DNA from: Candidatus Formimonas warabiya
GTDB taxonomy: Bacteria; Bacillota; Dehalobacteriia; Dehalobacteriales; Dehalobacteriaceae
Assembly: GCF_002777255.1 (NCBI RefSeq)
Contig: NZ_CP017634.1
Coordinates: forward strand, 5,964,903 to 6,028,902
Length of the DNA stretch: 64,000 nt
Direction of reading: 5' to 3'
Part shown: positions 8,413 to 17,208 of the stretch, piece by piece
How the letters are laid out: the number at the start of each line of letters is the position of its first letter
Position numbering within the stretch: the stretch's first letter is position 1
Notes under the pieces: model-generated
Told to the model about the DNA's origin: nothing
What the model saw: the letters and a program-made list of their open reading frames with translations, nothing else
Database searches by the model: none
Position numbers and translations under genes: made by a program

Positions 8413-8427
8413 GCAAGAATCATGCCA
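8413..8427 (-). promoter_or_regulatory. sigma-54 promoter for pruA
   Basis: Read on the minus strand, TGGCAT (8427-8422) and TTGC (8416-8413) with standard spacing. An AAGTGCAAAA-like pair lies about 75-100 nt upstream (near 8497-8520). The rest of 8428-8973 holds no convincing gene; an AT-rich 79-codon ORF there looks like chance. Confidence 0.75.
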
Positions 8428-8973
8428 AATTAAAATGTATTGAAAAAGCAGGCTTTTTTAACTTGTTTTATCATGAATGCAAATAAAAGCAAAACATAAG
8501 TGCAAAAGTGCAAAAAGTGGAAAGATAACAATTTCAATACACCTGAGGGGAGTAAAATAATACGTCTCTTTTTTGTTAATATTTTTCAGAATAATACTTC
8601 TTTTTACCATGAGAAATAAAAGGATAATCAATTTTTATCTCGAATTTATTTATTCTCGCAAAGAATTTTCAAAAAACGTAAATAACCTTCCTAGATATGA
8701 TTCGGAGAAGAGAACATTTCATAAATCTCAACTAAACTCCCCCCAAAAATGGATAAACAATGATGTGTATTTCCCTAAACTGACATCAAAGGTGTATGAC
8801 GATGAATGTTGATAGCGGGTTGGTTTGCGTTTTGTGCACGGGAAAGCAAATCGGGATATCAAGCAAAAATTTGTGTCTGCGTAAGATATAAAATGATCAT
8901 GGTGCGGAGGCAGGAATGGCTTAGGCCACGAAGAGGAAAGTCCTTTGATCGTTAAGTTTATGGGGGGACGAAA

Positions 8974-10113
8974 ATGCGGAGTAAGAAACTGCTGATCATG
9001 ATACTGATGGGAGGGCTTGTTCTATTACCGTGGGTGGGATGTGGGCAAAAACAAACCGTGGAGGCGCCGAAAAAAATCTATATCGGTTGGGTTGCCCCAT
9101 TAACAGGAGCTTGTGCCAATGACGGGCAGCAAATGAATAACGGGGCCCGGCTGGCAGTGGAGGAGATTAATGATGCGGGGGGGATTAATGGCTGGCAAGT
9201 GGAGCTGGTGTATGCCGATGATAAATCAGACCCGAAAGAAGCGGCCAATATTGCAACGAAATTTGTTTCTGATCCCGATATTGTCGCCGTTCTGGGGAAT
9301 TACAACAGTTCCTGTGTTTTGTCCGGGGCGCCGATTTACAATGAAGCCAGAATCCCTGTGGTTCATGTGGGTACTTCACCGGTAATTACCGCAGAGCATG
9401 GCCCCTACCTCTTCCGTATTTCTGTCACCGATGCGTTTCAGGGAGAGTTTGTTACCAAATGGTTGTTTGAAAAAGGATACAAAAAACCCGCCATTCTTTA
9501 TGAAAACAGTGACTATGGCTACGGTTTAAGGGAGACGGTGCAAAGACAAACCACTCTGCTCGGGGGAAAGGTAGTTACCCAAGAAACATACGAATTGGGT
9601 CAAACGAAAGATTTTACGGGTATTTTAACGAAGATTAAAGCCTCGGGAGCGGATTCCCTGTTCATTTGCGGTTTATATACCGAGGGGGCCTTAGTTGCCA
9701 AACAAATGAGAGGATTAGGCATTAACCTGCCGATTTTTGGCACGGACGGCCTTTATGAACAGGCCCTGATTGATCTGGCCGGATCTGCGGCGGAAGGGAT
9801 CAGCGTATGCGGGTTATTGCTCCCGGACGATCCGGATGCGAAGATCCAAAAATTTATGAAGGATTATCTGGCGTCCTATGGCAACATTCCCGGGACCTAT
9901 GCGGCATTCCATTATGATGCCATGAATTTATTGGCTCAAGCGATTGGAGCGGTAGGACCCGACCGGGAAAAAATCAAAGATTATCTGACCCAAATGCCGG
10001 GCCCTTTTCTGGGCGTAACCGGAGCATGCACTTTTGACAAGGATCATGATTGCGTACGCACGACCATGAAAAAACTCATCGTGAAAGACGGTACCTGGCA
10101 AATCGCTCCGTAG
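8974..10113 (+). CDS. Liv-type amino-acid ABC binding lipoprotein 1
   Basis: Extracytoplasmic substrate-binding protein of the LivJ/leucine-binding (Peripla_BP_6) family, 379 aa. An N-terminal hydrophobic segment ends in WVGC at residues 20-23, a likely lipobox, so it should be anchored outside the membrane. It is strongly similar to the protein at 14075 ('GWVAPLTGACANDGQQM' is shared word for word), so the two are recent paralogues. No permease genes follow directly; instead a histidine kinase starts 51 nt downstream. This protein could feed the livHMGF permease at 15324 or present ligand to that kinase. Ligand unknown; branched-chain, other amino acids or amides are all possible for this family. 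Confidence 0.85.
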   Translation: MRSKKLLIMILMGGLVLLPWVGCGQKQTVEAPKKIYIGWVAPLTGACANDGQQMNNGARLAVEEINDAGGINGWQVELVYADDKSDPKEAANIATKFVSDPDIVAVLGNYNSSCVLSGAPIYNEARIPVVHVGTSPVITAEHGPYLFRISVTDAFQGEFVTKWLFEKGYKKPAILYENSDYGYGLRETVQRQTTLLGGKVVTQETYELGQTKDFTGILTKIKASGADSLFICGLYTEGALVAKQMRGLGINLPIFGTDGLYEQALIDLAGSAAEGISVCGLLLPDDPDAKIQKFMKDYLASYGNIPGTYAAFHYDAMNLLAQAIGAVGPDREKIKDYLTQMPGPFLGVTGACTFDKDHDCVRTTMKKLIVKDGTWQIAP

Positions 10114-10164
10114 GAATGGGGACGCGCCTCCTGTTTGCCAAGTATTTGATCAGGAGATAAGGGC

Positions 10165-12228
10165 ATGATGAAAAGAAGAATTATGAATGTGGTCATTATC
10201 TCAATCGCACTTACATTGATATTTGTCAATCGATATTTGGAAATTGAATCCGGGAAGGGCTTTTTTGACCGCTTCATGGAATCTTCCAAATTAAGTCCGG
10301 AAGAAAGAGCATGGATTCATGAACATGATAACAAAATTATTTATGGGGGGGATTACAGTTCTCCTCCCCTGCGTTATATCGATGACATTAATGGCCAGTA
10401 TTGCGGTTATGTGGTCGATTATATCAGTGCCCTATCCATTGAATTAGGCATAGAAATTGATCACAAGCCTGTTTTCTTCTGCCAGGAAGCCCTCGACAAA
10501 CTAACGAACAGGGAGTCTGATTTTTGTGACCTGATTCCTTCGGAAGAAAGGGAAAAGGTCTTTGATTTTTCCGACCCTTTTTATTTATTGAGGGGGGCGA
10601 TTTTAGTTTCCCTTGATAACAAATCAATTCGTAATTACCATGATTTAGCGGGTAAAGTAGTGGGAGTTTGCAAAGGCGATTATGCGGAAGAGTTTTTGAA
10701 TGCGCGGGTGCGCGGGATTCACTTTGTCTATTCTGATGACATGCGGGGTGCTATCGTCAAGCTAAATGAAAATAAAGTGGATGCGGTGGTGGGCAATGAG
10801 CCTGTGCTTATTTATTACCGGACCAAGCTTCGCGCCGAGAATAATCTGAAAATCCTTGACAACCTGATGTATGAAAAAAATGTTGCCCTTGCCGTACCGA
10901 AATCGGACCGGGTTCTTTTGTCCATCCTCAATAAAGGAATCCATCATCTCAAGCAAAAAGATATTATGGTGAAAATCCAACAGAAGTGGTTTGGTATTTC
11001 CATCCCCTCTTCTTCAGAAAAATTATCGCAGAAGATTACATTAATTGTGATTGTTTTTTGCAGCTTTTTCCTGGTCATTTTCTATGTGTTTTATTTGTGG
11101 AACAATACTTTAAAAAAAGAAGTGGAAAAGAGAACCCAGGAATTGGATATCAGCAGGAATAACCTGCAAATCACCTTTGATGGTCTGACCCATTTAATGA
11201 TCGTTGTGGACTGGAATAACAAAATTGTTAATGTGAATAAAGCTTTTTGCAGATTGCTTCATGTCGATAAAAATCAGGCGGTGGGACAGAATATGGCGGA
11301 TTTTCCCAACAATTTTTTGCCGGATGATTTTTTGATGCTCATCGCCAATACTTTTCAAACAGGGGAGCAAGGAAACGAAGAATACAATAAAAAAGGAAAG
11401 AGCTACAAAATCAGTTCCTTTCCCCTGGGCGACAGAACCCTTTTTATCATGCATGTGCTGATTATGATTCAGGATATTACCCAGATCCGTTTAAGCGAGC
11501 AGCAGCTTTTGCAGGACAGAAAAATGACGGCCATTGGCCAGTTAGCTGCCGGGGTGGCCCATGAAATCAGAAACCCTTTAGGACTGATCAGAAACTATTG
11601 CTACTTGTTAAAACTGAACCATGATGAAGAACAAATAAAAAAATCCCTTAGCGTTATTGAGACTTCTGTGCAAAAAGCCAGTGCGATTATTGATAACTTG
11701 CTTAATTTTTCCCGCATTTCCTGCAACAAAAGGGAAATGATCAAAATCAGAGATTTTATGGAGAATATTCTTGCCCTGGAAAAAGAAATTTTGAAAACCG
11801 GTCATATCCGTATGCATTTGCACGGTCAGGAAGATCTATGCTGCTTGATCAATCAGGAGTCACTGAAACATATTATGACAAATTTGATCTCCAATGCGGT
11901 TGATGCCATGCCCAGGGGAGGAATATTGACTATCAAATGCTATCTTGAGCAAGATAACTTAATCGTGGAATGCATAGATACAGGGATGGGCATCAGTGAA
12001 GAAAATATGAAAAATATTTTTAATCCCTTTTTTACAACAAAAGAACCGGGCAAAGGCATCGGCTTGGGATTATACATCACTTTTAACGAAGTTCAAAAAT
12101 GTGGGGGAGAGATCAGAGTATACAGCAAGGTGGGGACAGGGACGACTTTTTGCGTTATTTTACCTTTAAGGGGTGGTGAAGCTGATGAAAAGGGACAGCC
12201 GTCCTTTTCGGGTGCTCATTGTGGATGA
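10165..12228 (+). CDS. sensor histidine kinase with SBP_bac_3 input domain
   Basis: A 687-aa membrane sensor. It has a signal-anchor helix (about 7-22), an extracellular family-3 solute-binding domain (about 45-280; 'DYSSPPLRYIDD', 'FDFSDPFYLLRG'), a second membrane helix (about 290-312), a PAS domain (about 335-440), a HisKA domain with phospho-acceptor His466 in AHEIRNPLG, and a C-terminal HATPase (GIGLGLY G-box). It should read an amino-acid-like ligand outside the cell and phosphorylate the next gene's product. The two genes overlap (12185-12228), so they are translationally coupled. Placed between two Liv binding proteins, it most likely senses the solute that system carries. Confidence 0.85.
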   Translation: MMKRRIMNVVIISIALTLIFVNRYLEIESGKGFFDRFMESSKLSPEERAWIHEHDNKIIYGGDYSSPPLRYIDDINGQYCGYVVDYISALSIELGIEIDHKPVFFCQEALDKLTNRESDFCDLIPSEEREKVFDFSDPFYLLRGAILVSLDNKSIRNYHDLAGKVVGVCKGDYAEEFLNARVRGIHFVYSDDMRGAIVKLNENKVDAVVGNEPVLIYYRTKLRAENNLKILDNLMYEKNVALAVPKSDRVLLSILNKGIHHLKQKDIMVKIQQKWFGISIPSSSEKLSQKITLIVIVFCSFFLVIFYVFYLWNNTLKKEVEKRTQELDISRNNLQITFDGLTHLMIVVDWNNKIVNVNKAFCRLLHVDKNQAVGQNMADFPNNFLPDDFLMLIANTFQTGEQGNEEYNKKGKSYKISSFPLGDRTLFIMHVLIMIQDITQIRLSEQQLLQDRKMTAIGQLAAGVAHEIRNPLGLIRNYCYLLKLNHDEEQIKKSLSVIETSVQKASAIIDNLLNFSRISCNKREMIKIRDFMENILALEKEILKTGHIRMHLHGQEDLCCLINQESLKHIMTNLISNAVDAMPRGGILTIKCYLEQDNLIVECIDTGMGISEENMKNIFNPFFTTKEPGKGIGLGLYITFNEVQKCGGEIRVYSKVGTGTTFCVILPLRGGEADEKGQPSFSGAHCG

Positions 12229-13546
12229 TGAACGGGAGTACAGAGAAGTATTGCGTTTAATTTTGGCGGAGGAAGGCTACCTGGCGGAAACCGCCGCAAG
12301 CGGCTTTGAAGCTTTAAGTAAGTTAAAAATGGTGCCTTTTGATCTGGTTTTAACAGATTTGATGATGGCCGGCATGGATGGCGTGGAACTGCTGAAAAAC
12401 ATTAAAAAAAGCCAGCGCAGAGTGGATGTCATTATTATTACCGGGTATGGAACCATTGAAAATGCGGTGGAGGCAATGAAAAAAGGCGCGTATTCCTATT
12501 TTATCAAAGGCAACGATCCCGTGGATTTAATGAAGGAAATTAACGAGATTAGAAACGGGAAAGGGGCGGAGCATGAACAAAAGAGCGGCCAGAAATCAGA
12601 ATTTGATTTGGCCCAATTTGTTTTGGAGACGAAAAATAAACAATTTAAAAGAGTGTTGGATATCGCCGGGAGAGCGGCGGAAAGTAATGTCAATATCCTT
12701 ATCCTGGGCGAAACCGGCGTAGGGAAAGATGTGCTGGCCCAATTTATTCATGAACACAGCGGCAGGGCAAGAATGAGATTTGTCCCGGTCAACTGTCAGG
12801 CCTATGCGGAGGGCCTTCTGGAATCGGAATTATTCGGCCACGAAAAAGGGGCCTTTACCGGTGCGCTGGAGCGCAGAAAAGGAAGGTTTGAGGCAGCCCA
12901 TGGAGGGACCCTGTTTTTGGACGAGGTGGGGGATATTCCTCTTACTACGCAGGTAAAGCTGTTACGCGTGATTGAAAACAAAAAGGTGGAAAGAATCGGC
13001 AGCAATGAATTGATCCCCGTGGATTTCCGGCTGATTTCCGCCACCAGCAAAGATTTGGCCCATGAAATTCTGGCCGGCAGATTCAGAGAAGATGTCTTTT
13101 ACCGTATCAGCACCATTACCATGGAGATTCCTCCGCTCAGAAGCAGAAAGGAGGATTTGCCGGCTCTGATCGATTTCTTTTTCCAAAAATCGCAAAAAGA
13201 GCATGGCAAAGAAATCAGGAAAATTGACGCCGGGGTGAAAGAATTTTTGCTTTCCTATGATTATCCGGGAAATATCCGGGAACTGAAAAATATCATAGAA
13301 AGATCGGTGGTTTTGTCCCAGAGGGGAGAGATATTGTGCACAGATCTGCCGGAAATGGAAGAAAGGAAAGGGGACGGGGGCCGGAATCAGGCCATTAAAT
13401 TAAAAGAGATGAGGCGCCATGTAGAAACCAATTATATTAAACAAGTATTAGGTTTCTGTAACCATAATATTACGGAATCAGCCAGAATCCTCGGCATTAG
13501 CCGAAGACAATTATTTAACAAAATTACGGAATATAAAATCAGATAG
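12185..13546 (+). CDS. NtrC-family response regulator, sigma-54 activator
   Basis: A 453-aa three-domain regulator. The receiver domain has the DDE acidic pair and phospho-acceptor Asp58 (VLTDLMM). The AAA+ domain has Walker A GETGVGKD and GAFTGA at about residue 222, the loop that touches sigma-54. A Fis-type helix-turn-helix ends the protein (ARILGISRRQLF). It is the cognate partner of the overlapping kinase. The start at 12185 is set by AAGGGGTG; GTG codons at 12173 and 12176 lie inside that site. Likely targets are the sigma-54 promoters in this window, the nearest being 13892-13906 ahead of the second Liv operon. Confidence 0.9.
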   Translation: MKRDSRPFRVLIVDDEREYREVLRLILAEEGYLAETAASGFEALSKLKMVPFDLVLTDLMMAGMDGVELLKNIKKSQRRVDVIIITGYGTIENAVEAMKKGAYSYFIKGNDPVDLMKEINEIRNGKGAEHEQKSGQKSEFDLAQFVLETKNKQFKRVLDIAGRAAESNVNILILGETGVGKDVLAQFIHEHSGRARMRFVPVNCQAYAEGLLESELFGHEKGAFTGALERRKGRFEAAHGGTLFLDEVGDIPLTTQVKLLRVIENKKVERIGSNELIPVDFRLISATSKDLAHEILAGRFREDVFYRISTITMEIPPLRSRKEDLPALIDFFFQKSQKEHGKEIRKIDAGVKEFLLSYDYPGNIRELKNIIERSVVLSQRGEILCTDLPEMEERKGDGGRNQAIKLKEMRRHVETNYIKQVLGFCNHNITESARILGISRRQLFNKITEYKIR

Positions 13547-13584
13547 TCCACTCAGAAGATCTGATGGTGAAATTTATTTCCTAA

Positions 13585-13619
13585 AACACAGGTGGGGTCA
13601 AAACCACGTGTGTTTTTTT
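13585..13619 (+). terminator. terminator of the kinase/regulator operon
   Basis: Arms AACACAGGTGG and CCACGTGTGTT followed by a T-run. The next 270 bases to the sigma-54 site hold no gene I can support. Confidence 0.75.
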
Positions 13620-13891
13620 ATACTTTCAGAATTTATAAGTTTCATAAGGTTGAAAGTATAAGTGCAACTAAGGCTTCCGCCGTCGCCAGATGCTTGGCGC
13701 AAGCCAAGTTTTCTAGTGCCATTTTTACTAGGAGATTCTTGGAAAAGCCTTGTTCTGCGGTGCCTGCTTAGGAAAAAAATTGCCCATCATGGAAATAAAT
13801 TTCCTATCAGGCAGAGAGTCCGGACGGGATAATGATGCCTTAAAGGGCAGATAGCTCCTTATTTGGCCAACGAAATCTCCTGAAATTTAAT

Positions 13892-13906
13892 TGGCATACC
13901 TTTTGC
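13892..13906 (+). promoter_or_regulatory. sigma-54 promoter for the Liv operon
   Basis: TGGCAT (13892-13897) and TTGC (13903-13906) with -24/-12 spacing, about 170 nt ahead of the second binding-protein gene. Confidence 0.8.
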
Positions 13907-14074
13907 ATAATGACATTTACACGATAATAGTGAGGCTGGTCCCAAGAGAATTTTGCGCCAATGCATTTTCCCGGAAGTGACATGCAAAGTAATGGATGGA
14001 CGAAAAGGAGGTGAAGCAGATTTTTTCGGAAGTCCAAATTTTTGAGAAACGATAAAATGAGAGGGGGACGAAAA

Positions 14075-15238
14075 ATGAATAAACAGAAATTGTTTGTCAT
14101 CACGCTGATAGTCATCTTTGCTTTGATTGCCTTAGCAGGATGCGGGCAAAAAGAAGCGACTGAGAACGGCGATAATTCCACCGGCACTTCCGCCGACAAA
14201 ATTTATATTGGGTGGGTTGCTCCCTTAACCGGCGCTTGTGCGAATGACGGTCAGCAAATGCAGAACGGCGCCCAGTTAGCGGTTAATGAAATTAACGCTG
14301 CCGGCGGCATTAACGGCAAACAGGTGGAATTGGTCTGTCAGGATGATAAGTCCGACCCGAAAGAAGCCGCTAATATTGCCACGAAGTTTGTTTCAGACGA
14401 TAGATTAGTAGCTGTTCTAGGCAATTACAACAGTTCCTGTGTTTTGTCCGGGGCGCCGATTTACAATGAGGCGAAAATCCCCATGGTTCATGTAGGTACT
14501 TCTCCAGTAATTACCACGGAACATGGTCCCTATCTATTTCGTATTTCTGTTACTGATGCTTTCCAGGGCGAATTTGTGACCAAGTGGCTGTTTGAGGAAG
14601 GAAATAAAAAGCCGGCGATTCTTTATGAAAACAGCGACTATGGCCGCGGCTTAATGGACACGGTGGAAAAACAGGTTGCCTCCCTGGGGGGAACGGTAGC
14701 GGATAAAGAAACCTACGAATTAGGTCAAACCAAAGATTTTACCGGGCTCTTAACGAAGATAAAAGCCTCGGGAGCAGACTCTATCTTTATTTGCGGACTA
14801 TATACGGAAGGGGCCTTGATTGCCAAGCAAATGCAGGGACTGGGCATCAGCCTGCCCCTTTTTGGCACGGACGGCCTTTATGAACAAAGCCTGATTGATT
14901 TGGCAGGGCAGGCGGCGGAAGGAATGAAAGTATCCGGGCTGCTGCTGCCTAGCGATCCGGATCAAAAAATTCAAGATTTTGTAAAAAATTACCAGGGGGC
15001 CTATGGAAAAGTTCCCGGGACTTATGCCACCTTTGATTATGATGCGATGAATTTGTTGGCCCAAGTGATCACTGCGGCAGGTGCGGACCGGCAAAAAATA
15101 ATGGATTATTTGGCTAAAATGCCGGAGGCCTTTGTCGGCGTGTCGGGGCAGGTTACCTTTGACGAGAATAACGATGCGGTCCGTACGGCCATGAAAAAAC
15201 TGACTGTGAAAGACGGCAAATGGCAGATTGCCGAATAA
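14075..15238 (+). CDS. Liv-type amino-acid ABC binding lipoprotein 2
   Basis: LivJ-family binding protein, 387 aa from the chosen start, which follows GAGGGGG by 8 nt (an upstream TTG at 14042 has no such site). The signal peptide ends in LAGC, a clear lipobox. It closely resembles the 8974 paralogue; differences concentrate in the mature N-terminus and the second lobe, so the two may bind different ligands or serve uptake versus sensing. It is the first gene of a five-gene liv operon (binding protein, two permeases, two ATPases). A strong hairpin after the stop codon separates it from livH, a usual way to make more binding protein than permease. Confidence 0.9.
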   Translation: MNKQKLFVITLIVIFALIALAGCGQKEATENGDNSTGTSADKIYIGWVAPLTGACANDGQQMQNGAQLAVNEINAAGGINGKQVELVCQDDKSDPKEAANIATKFVSDDRLVAVLGNYNSSCVLSGAPIYNEAKIPMVHVGTSPVITTEHGPYLFRISVTDAFQGEFVTKWLFEEGNKKPAILYENSDYGRGLMDTVEKQVASLGGTVADKETYELGQTKDFTGLLTKIKASGADSIFICGLYTEGALIAKQMQGLGISLPLFGTDGLYEQSLIDLAGQAAEGMKVSGLLLPSDPDQKIQDFVKNYQGAYGKVPGTYATFDYDAMNLLAQVITAAGADRQKIMDYLAKMPEAFVGVSGQVTFDENNDAVRTAMKKLTVKDGKWQIAE

Positions 15239-15247
15239 TCATTTTCG

Positions 15248-15271
15248 TTTGGCCGGGGTTACCCGGCCAAA
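15248..15271 (+). terminator. intercistronic hairpin after the binding protein
   Basis: TTTGGCCGGG-GTTA-CCCGGCCAAA is a perfect 10-bp stem without a long T-run, so more likely a partial terminator or mRNA-stabilising hairpin inside the operon. Confidence 0.7.
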
Positions 15272-15323
15272 CATTCTTATTTAGTTATATGGAGATGTAA
15301 ATTTTTTGAACCGGAGGGATGGT

Positions 15324-16202
15324 ATGTTCACGCAGCAGCTGATCAACGGTATGATGTTAGGAAGCGTATACGCCCTGATTGCTTTGGGCTATACCATGGT
15401 CTATGGTGTGCTCAAATTTATCAATTTTGCCCATGGCGACGTATTTATGTGGGGCGCATTTATCGGACTTTTTTTATGCAAGGTGCCGGGGTTTAATTTC
15501 CCTATTGTCTTAATTTTCACGTTGATTTTCAGCGCGATTTTTGGCATCCTGGTGGAACGGATTGCCTACAGACCACTGCGCAATGCCCCCAGACTGGTCG
15601 TAACCACCAGTGCTTTGGGCATGTCCATTGTCCTTTCCAATCTAGCCAGACTGCTCATCGGTTCTGAAACCTACCCGGTCCCCAAGATTTTACACGTAAA
15701 CACGATTGCCATCGGCAATAATGCCGTGATCAATACACTGCAATTGATCGTCTTAGGTACGGCATTAATTTTAATGATCGGCTTAAATTGGTTTATCAAC
15801 AAGACCCGGTACGGAAAGGCGATGCGCGCAGCGTCAGAAAATAAAGAAATTGCCGGCATCATGGGCATCAGCATTGACCATGTCATTGCCCTTACTTTTG
15901 GGATTGGGTCTGCTTTAGGAGGAGCGGCAGGCCTGCTCGTGGGCATGTATTATGATGCCGTCTATGCGACGATGGGTTACTCCGCGGGATTAAAGGCTTT
16001 TACCGCCGCCATCCTGGGCGGCATCGGCAGTATCCCCGGCGCCATGGTGGGCGGCGTGGCTTTAGGCCTCGTGGAGAATTTCGGCGCCACTTATCTTGCT
16101 TCCGGCTATCGGGATGCCATTGCTTTTGGGGTACTGATTCTGGTTTTATTGTTTAAACCTTCCGGTCTCTTTTCTGCCAATATTTATGACAAGCGAGCCT
16201 AG
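15324..16202 (+). CDS. livH: Liv-type ABC permease LivH
   Basis: Inner-membrane permease of the branched-chain amino-acid/amide ABC family, about 292 aa with eight or so hydrophobic helices. It has LivH hallmarks 'GxxYALIALGYTMVYGVLKFINFAHGD' near the N-terminus (split here for length) and the cytoplasmic coupling stretch 'GKAMRAASENKEIAGIMGI'. The start at 15324 follows CGGAGGG; the ORF can be read from 15306 but without a ribosome site. It pairs with LivM to form the channel. The gap to livM is 9 nt. Confidence 0.9.
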   Translation: MFTQQLINGMMLGSVYALIALGYTMVYGVLKFINFAHGDVFMWGAFIGLFLCKVPGFNFPIVLIFTLIFSAIFGILVERIAYRPLRNAPRLVVTTSALGMSIVLSNLARLLIGSETYPVPKILHVNTIAIGNNAVINTLQLIVLGTALILMIGLNWFINKTRYGKAMRAASENKEIAGIMGISIDHVIALTFGIGSALGGAAGLLVGMYYDAVYATMGYSAGLKAFTAAILGGIGSIPGAMVGGVALGLVENFGATYLASGYRDAIAFGVLILVLLFKPSGLFSANIYDKRA

Positions 16203-16211
16203 GGGGTGAAG

Positions 16212-17183
16212 ATGGTGACGTTCAATAAGCGATTGATCTGTTATCTGGTAATTCTGGCCCTTTTATTGGTTTTACCCTTTGTCGTCAGCAGCTCCTATAT
16301 TATGCATTTAATTATTACCTTGGGAATATTCGGCATCCTGGCCCTAGGCCTGGAGATTCCTTTGGGCCTGACCGGACTGTTTTCCATGGGCCATGCGGCC
16401 TTTTATGGGATGGGGGCCTATGTATCCGCTCTCTTAGCGATGAAACTGGGCTTTAGTTTCTGGCTTTGTTTGATTTTCAGCATGACTTCAGCCGGATTAA
16501 TGGGGCTGGCCCTGGGTTTTCCCTGCCTGCGCCTGAAAGGAGACTATCTGGCCATTGCCACTTTGGGTTTTGGCGAAATCTTTCGTATTTGTATGGTCAA
16601 CTGGGATACATTGACCCGGGGACCCATGGGCCTGCCCGGTATTCCCCGGCCGTCCATTTTCGGCCTGTATTTTACCACGCGGATGCCCTACTATTACTTG
16701 ATTCTGATTTTTTTCATTTTGGCATTTTTGATTGCCTGGCGCCTGCCCCATACTTATTTAGGACGCGCCTTCAAAGCAATCCGGGATGATGAAGACGCGG
16801 CAGGCTTTATGGGCGTTCATGTGGCGAAATATAAAATCATTGCCTTTGTCATGGGCGGCGTTTATGCCGGGCTGGCGGGCAGCTTTTACGCCCATTATAT
16901 TACCTTTATCAGCCCCGATACCTTTATGTATCAGGACTCTTGCCTGGCTTTATGCATGGTATTCTTAGGCGGAGCCGGAACCATTATTGGGCCCGTGGTC
17001 GGTGCCTTTATTCTGGTCGTCATTCCGGAAGTACTGCGCTTTTTGGTGGAATGGCGCATGCTGGTAGTAGGCGTGATCATGGTGGTGATGATGATTTATC
17101 GTCCTCAAGGCGTGATGGGCAGCGGCGGGTTTAAAATCCCCTTTAAAAAACCGGGCGTTTCCCCGATGAATCAAGCTAAATGA
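16212..17183 (+). CDS. livM: Liv-type ABC permease LivM
   Basis: Second permease subunit, about 323 aa. It has many hydrophobic helices, the LivM motif 'GLTGLFSMGHAAFYGMGAY' in the first half and the coupling helix 'GRAFKAIRDDEDAAGFMGV'. With LivH it forms the membrane channel driven by LivG and LivF. The AGGGGGTG site at 16201-16208 lies very close to the ATG at 16212; a GTG at 16206 is inside that site, so the exact start is uncertain by two codons. Confidence 0.9.
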   Translation: MVTFNKRLICYLVILALLLVLPFVVSSSYIMHLIITLGIFGILALGLEIPLGLTGLFSMGHAAFYGMGAYVSALLAMKLGFSFWLCLIFSMTSAGLMGLALGFPCLRLKGDYLAIATLGFGEIFRICMVNWDTLTRGPMGLPGIPRPSIFGLYFTTRMPYYYLILIFFILAFLIAWRLPHTYLGRAFKAIRDDEDAAGFMGVHVAKYKIIAFVMGGVYAGLAGSFYAHYITFISPDTFMYQDSCLALCMVFLGGAGTIIGPVVGAFILVVIPEVLRFLVEWRMLVVGVIMVVMMIYRPQGVMGSGGFKIPFKKPGVSPMNQAK

Positions 17184-17208
17184 GGGAAGATGAGTTAGGA
17201 GGGTCGTA

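Noticed and set aside
8573-8812. AT-rich 79-codon open frame upstream of the first Liv binding protein
   Set aside because: No ribosome site, low-complexity composition and no recognisable motif; probably chance.
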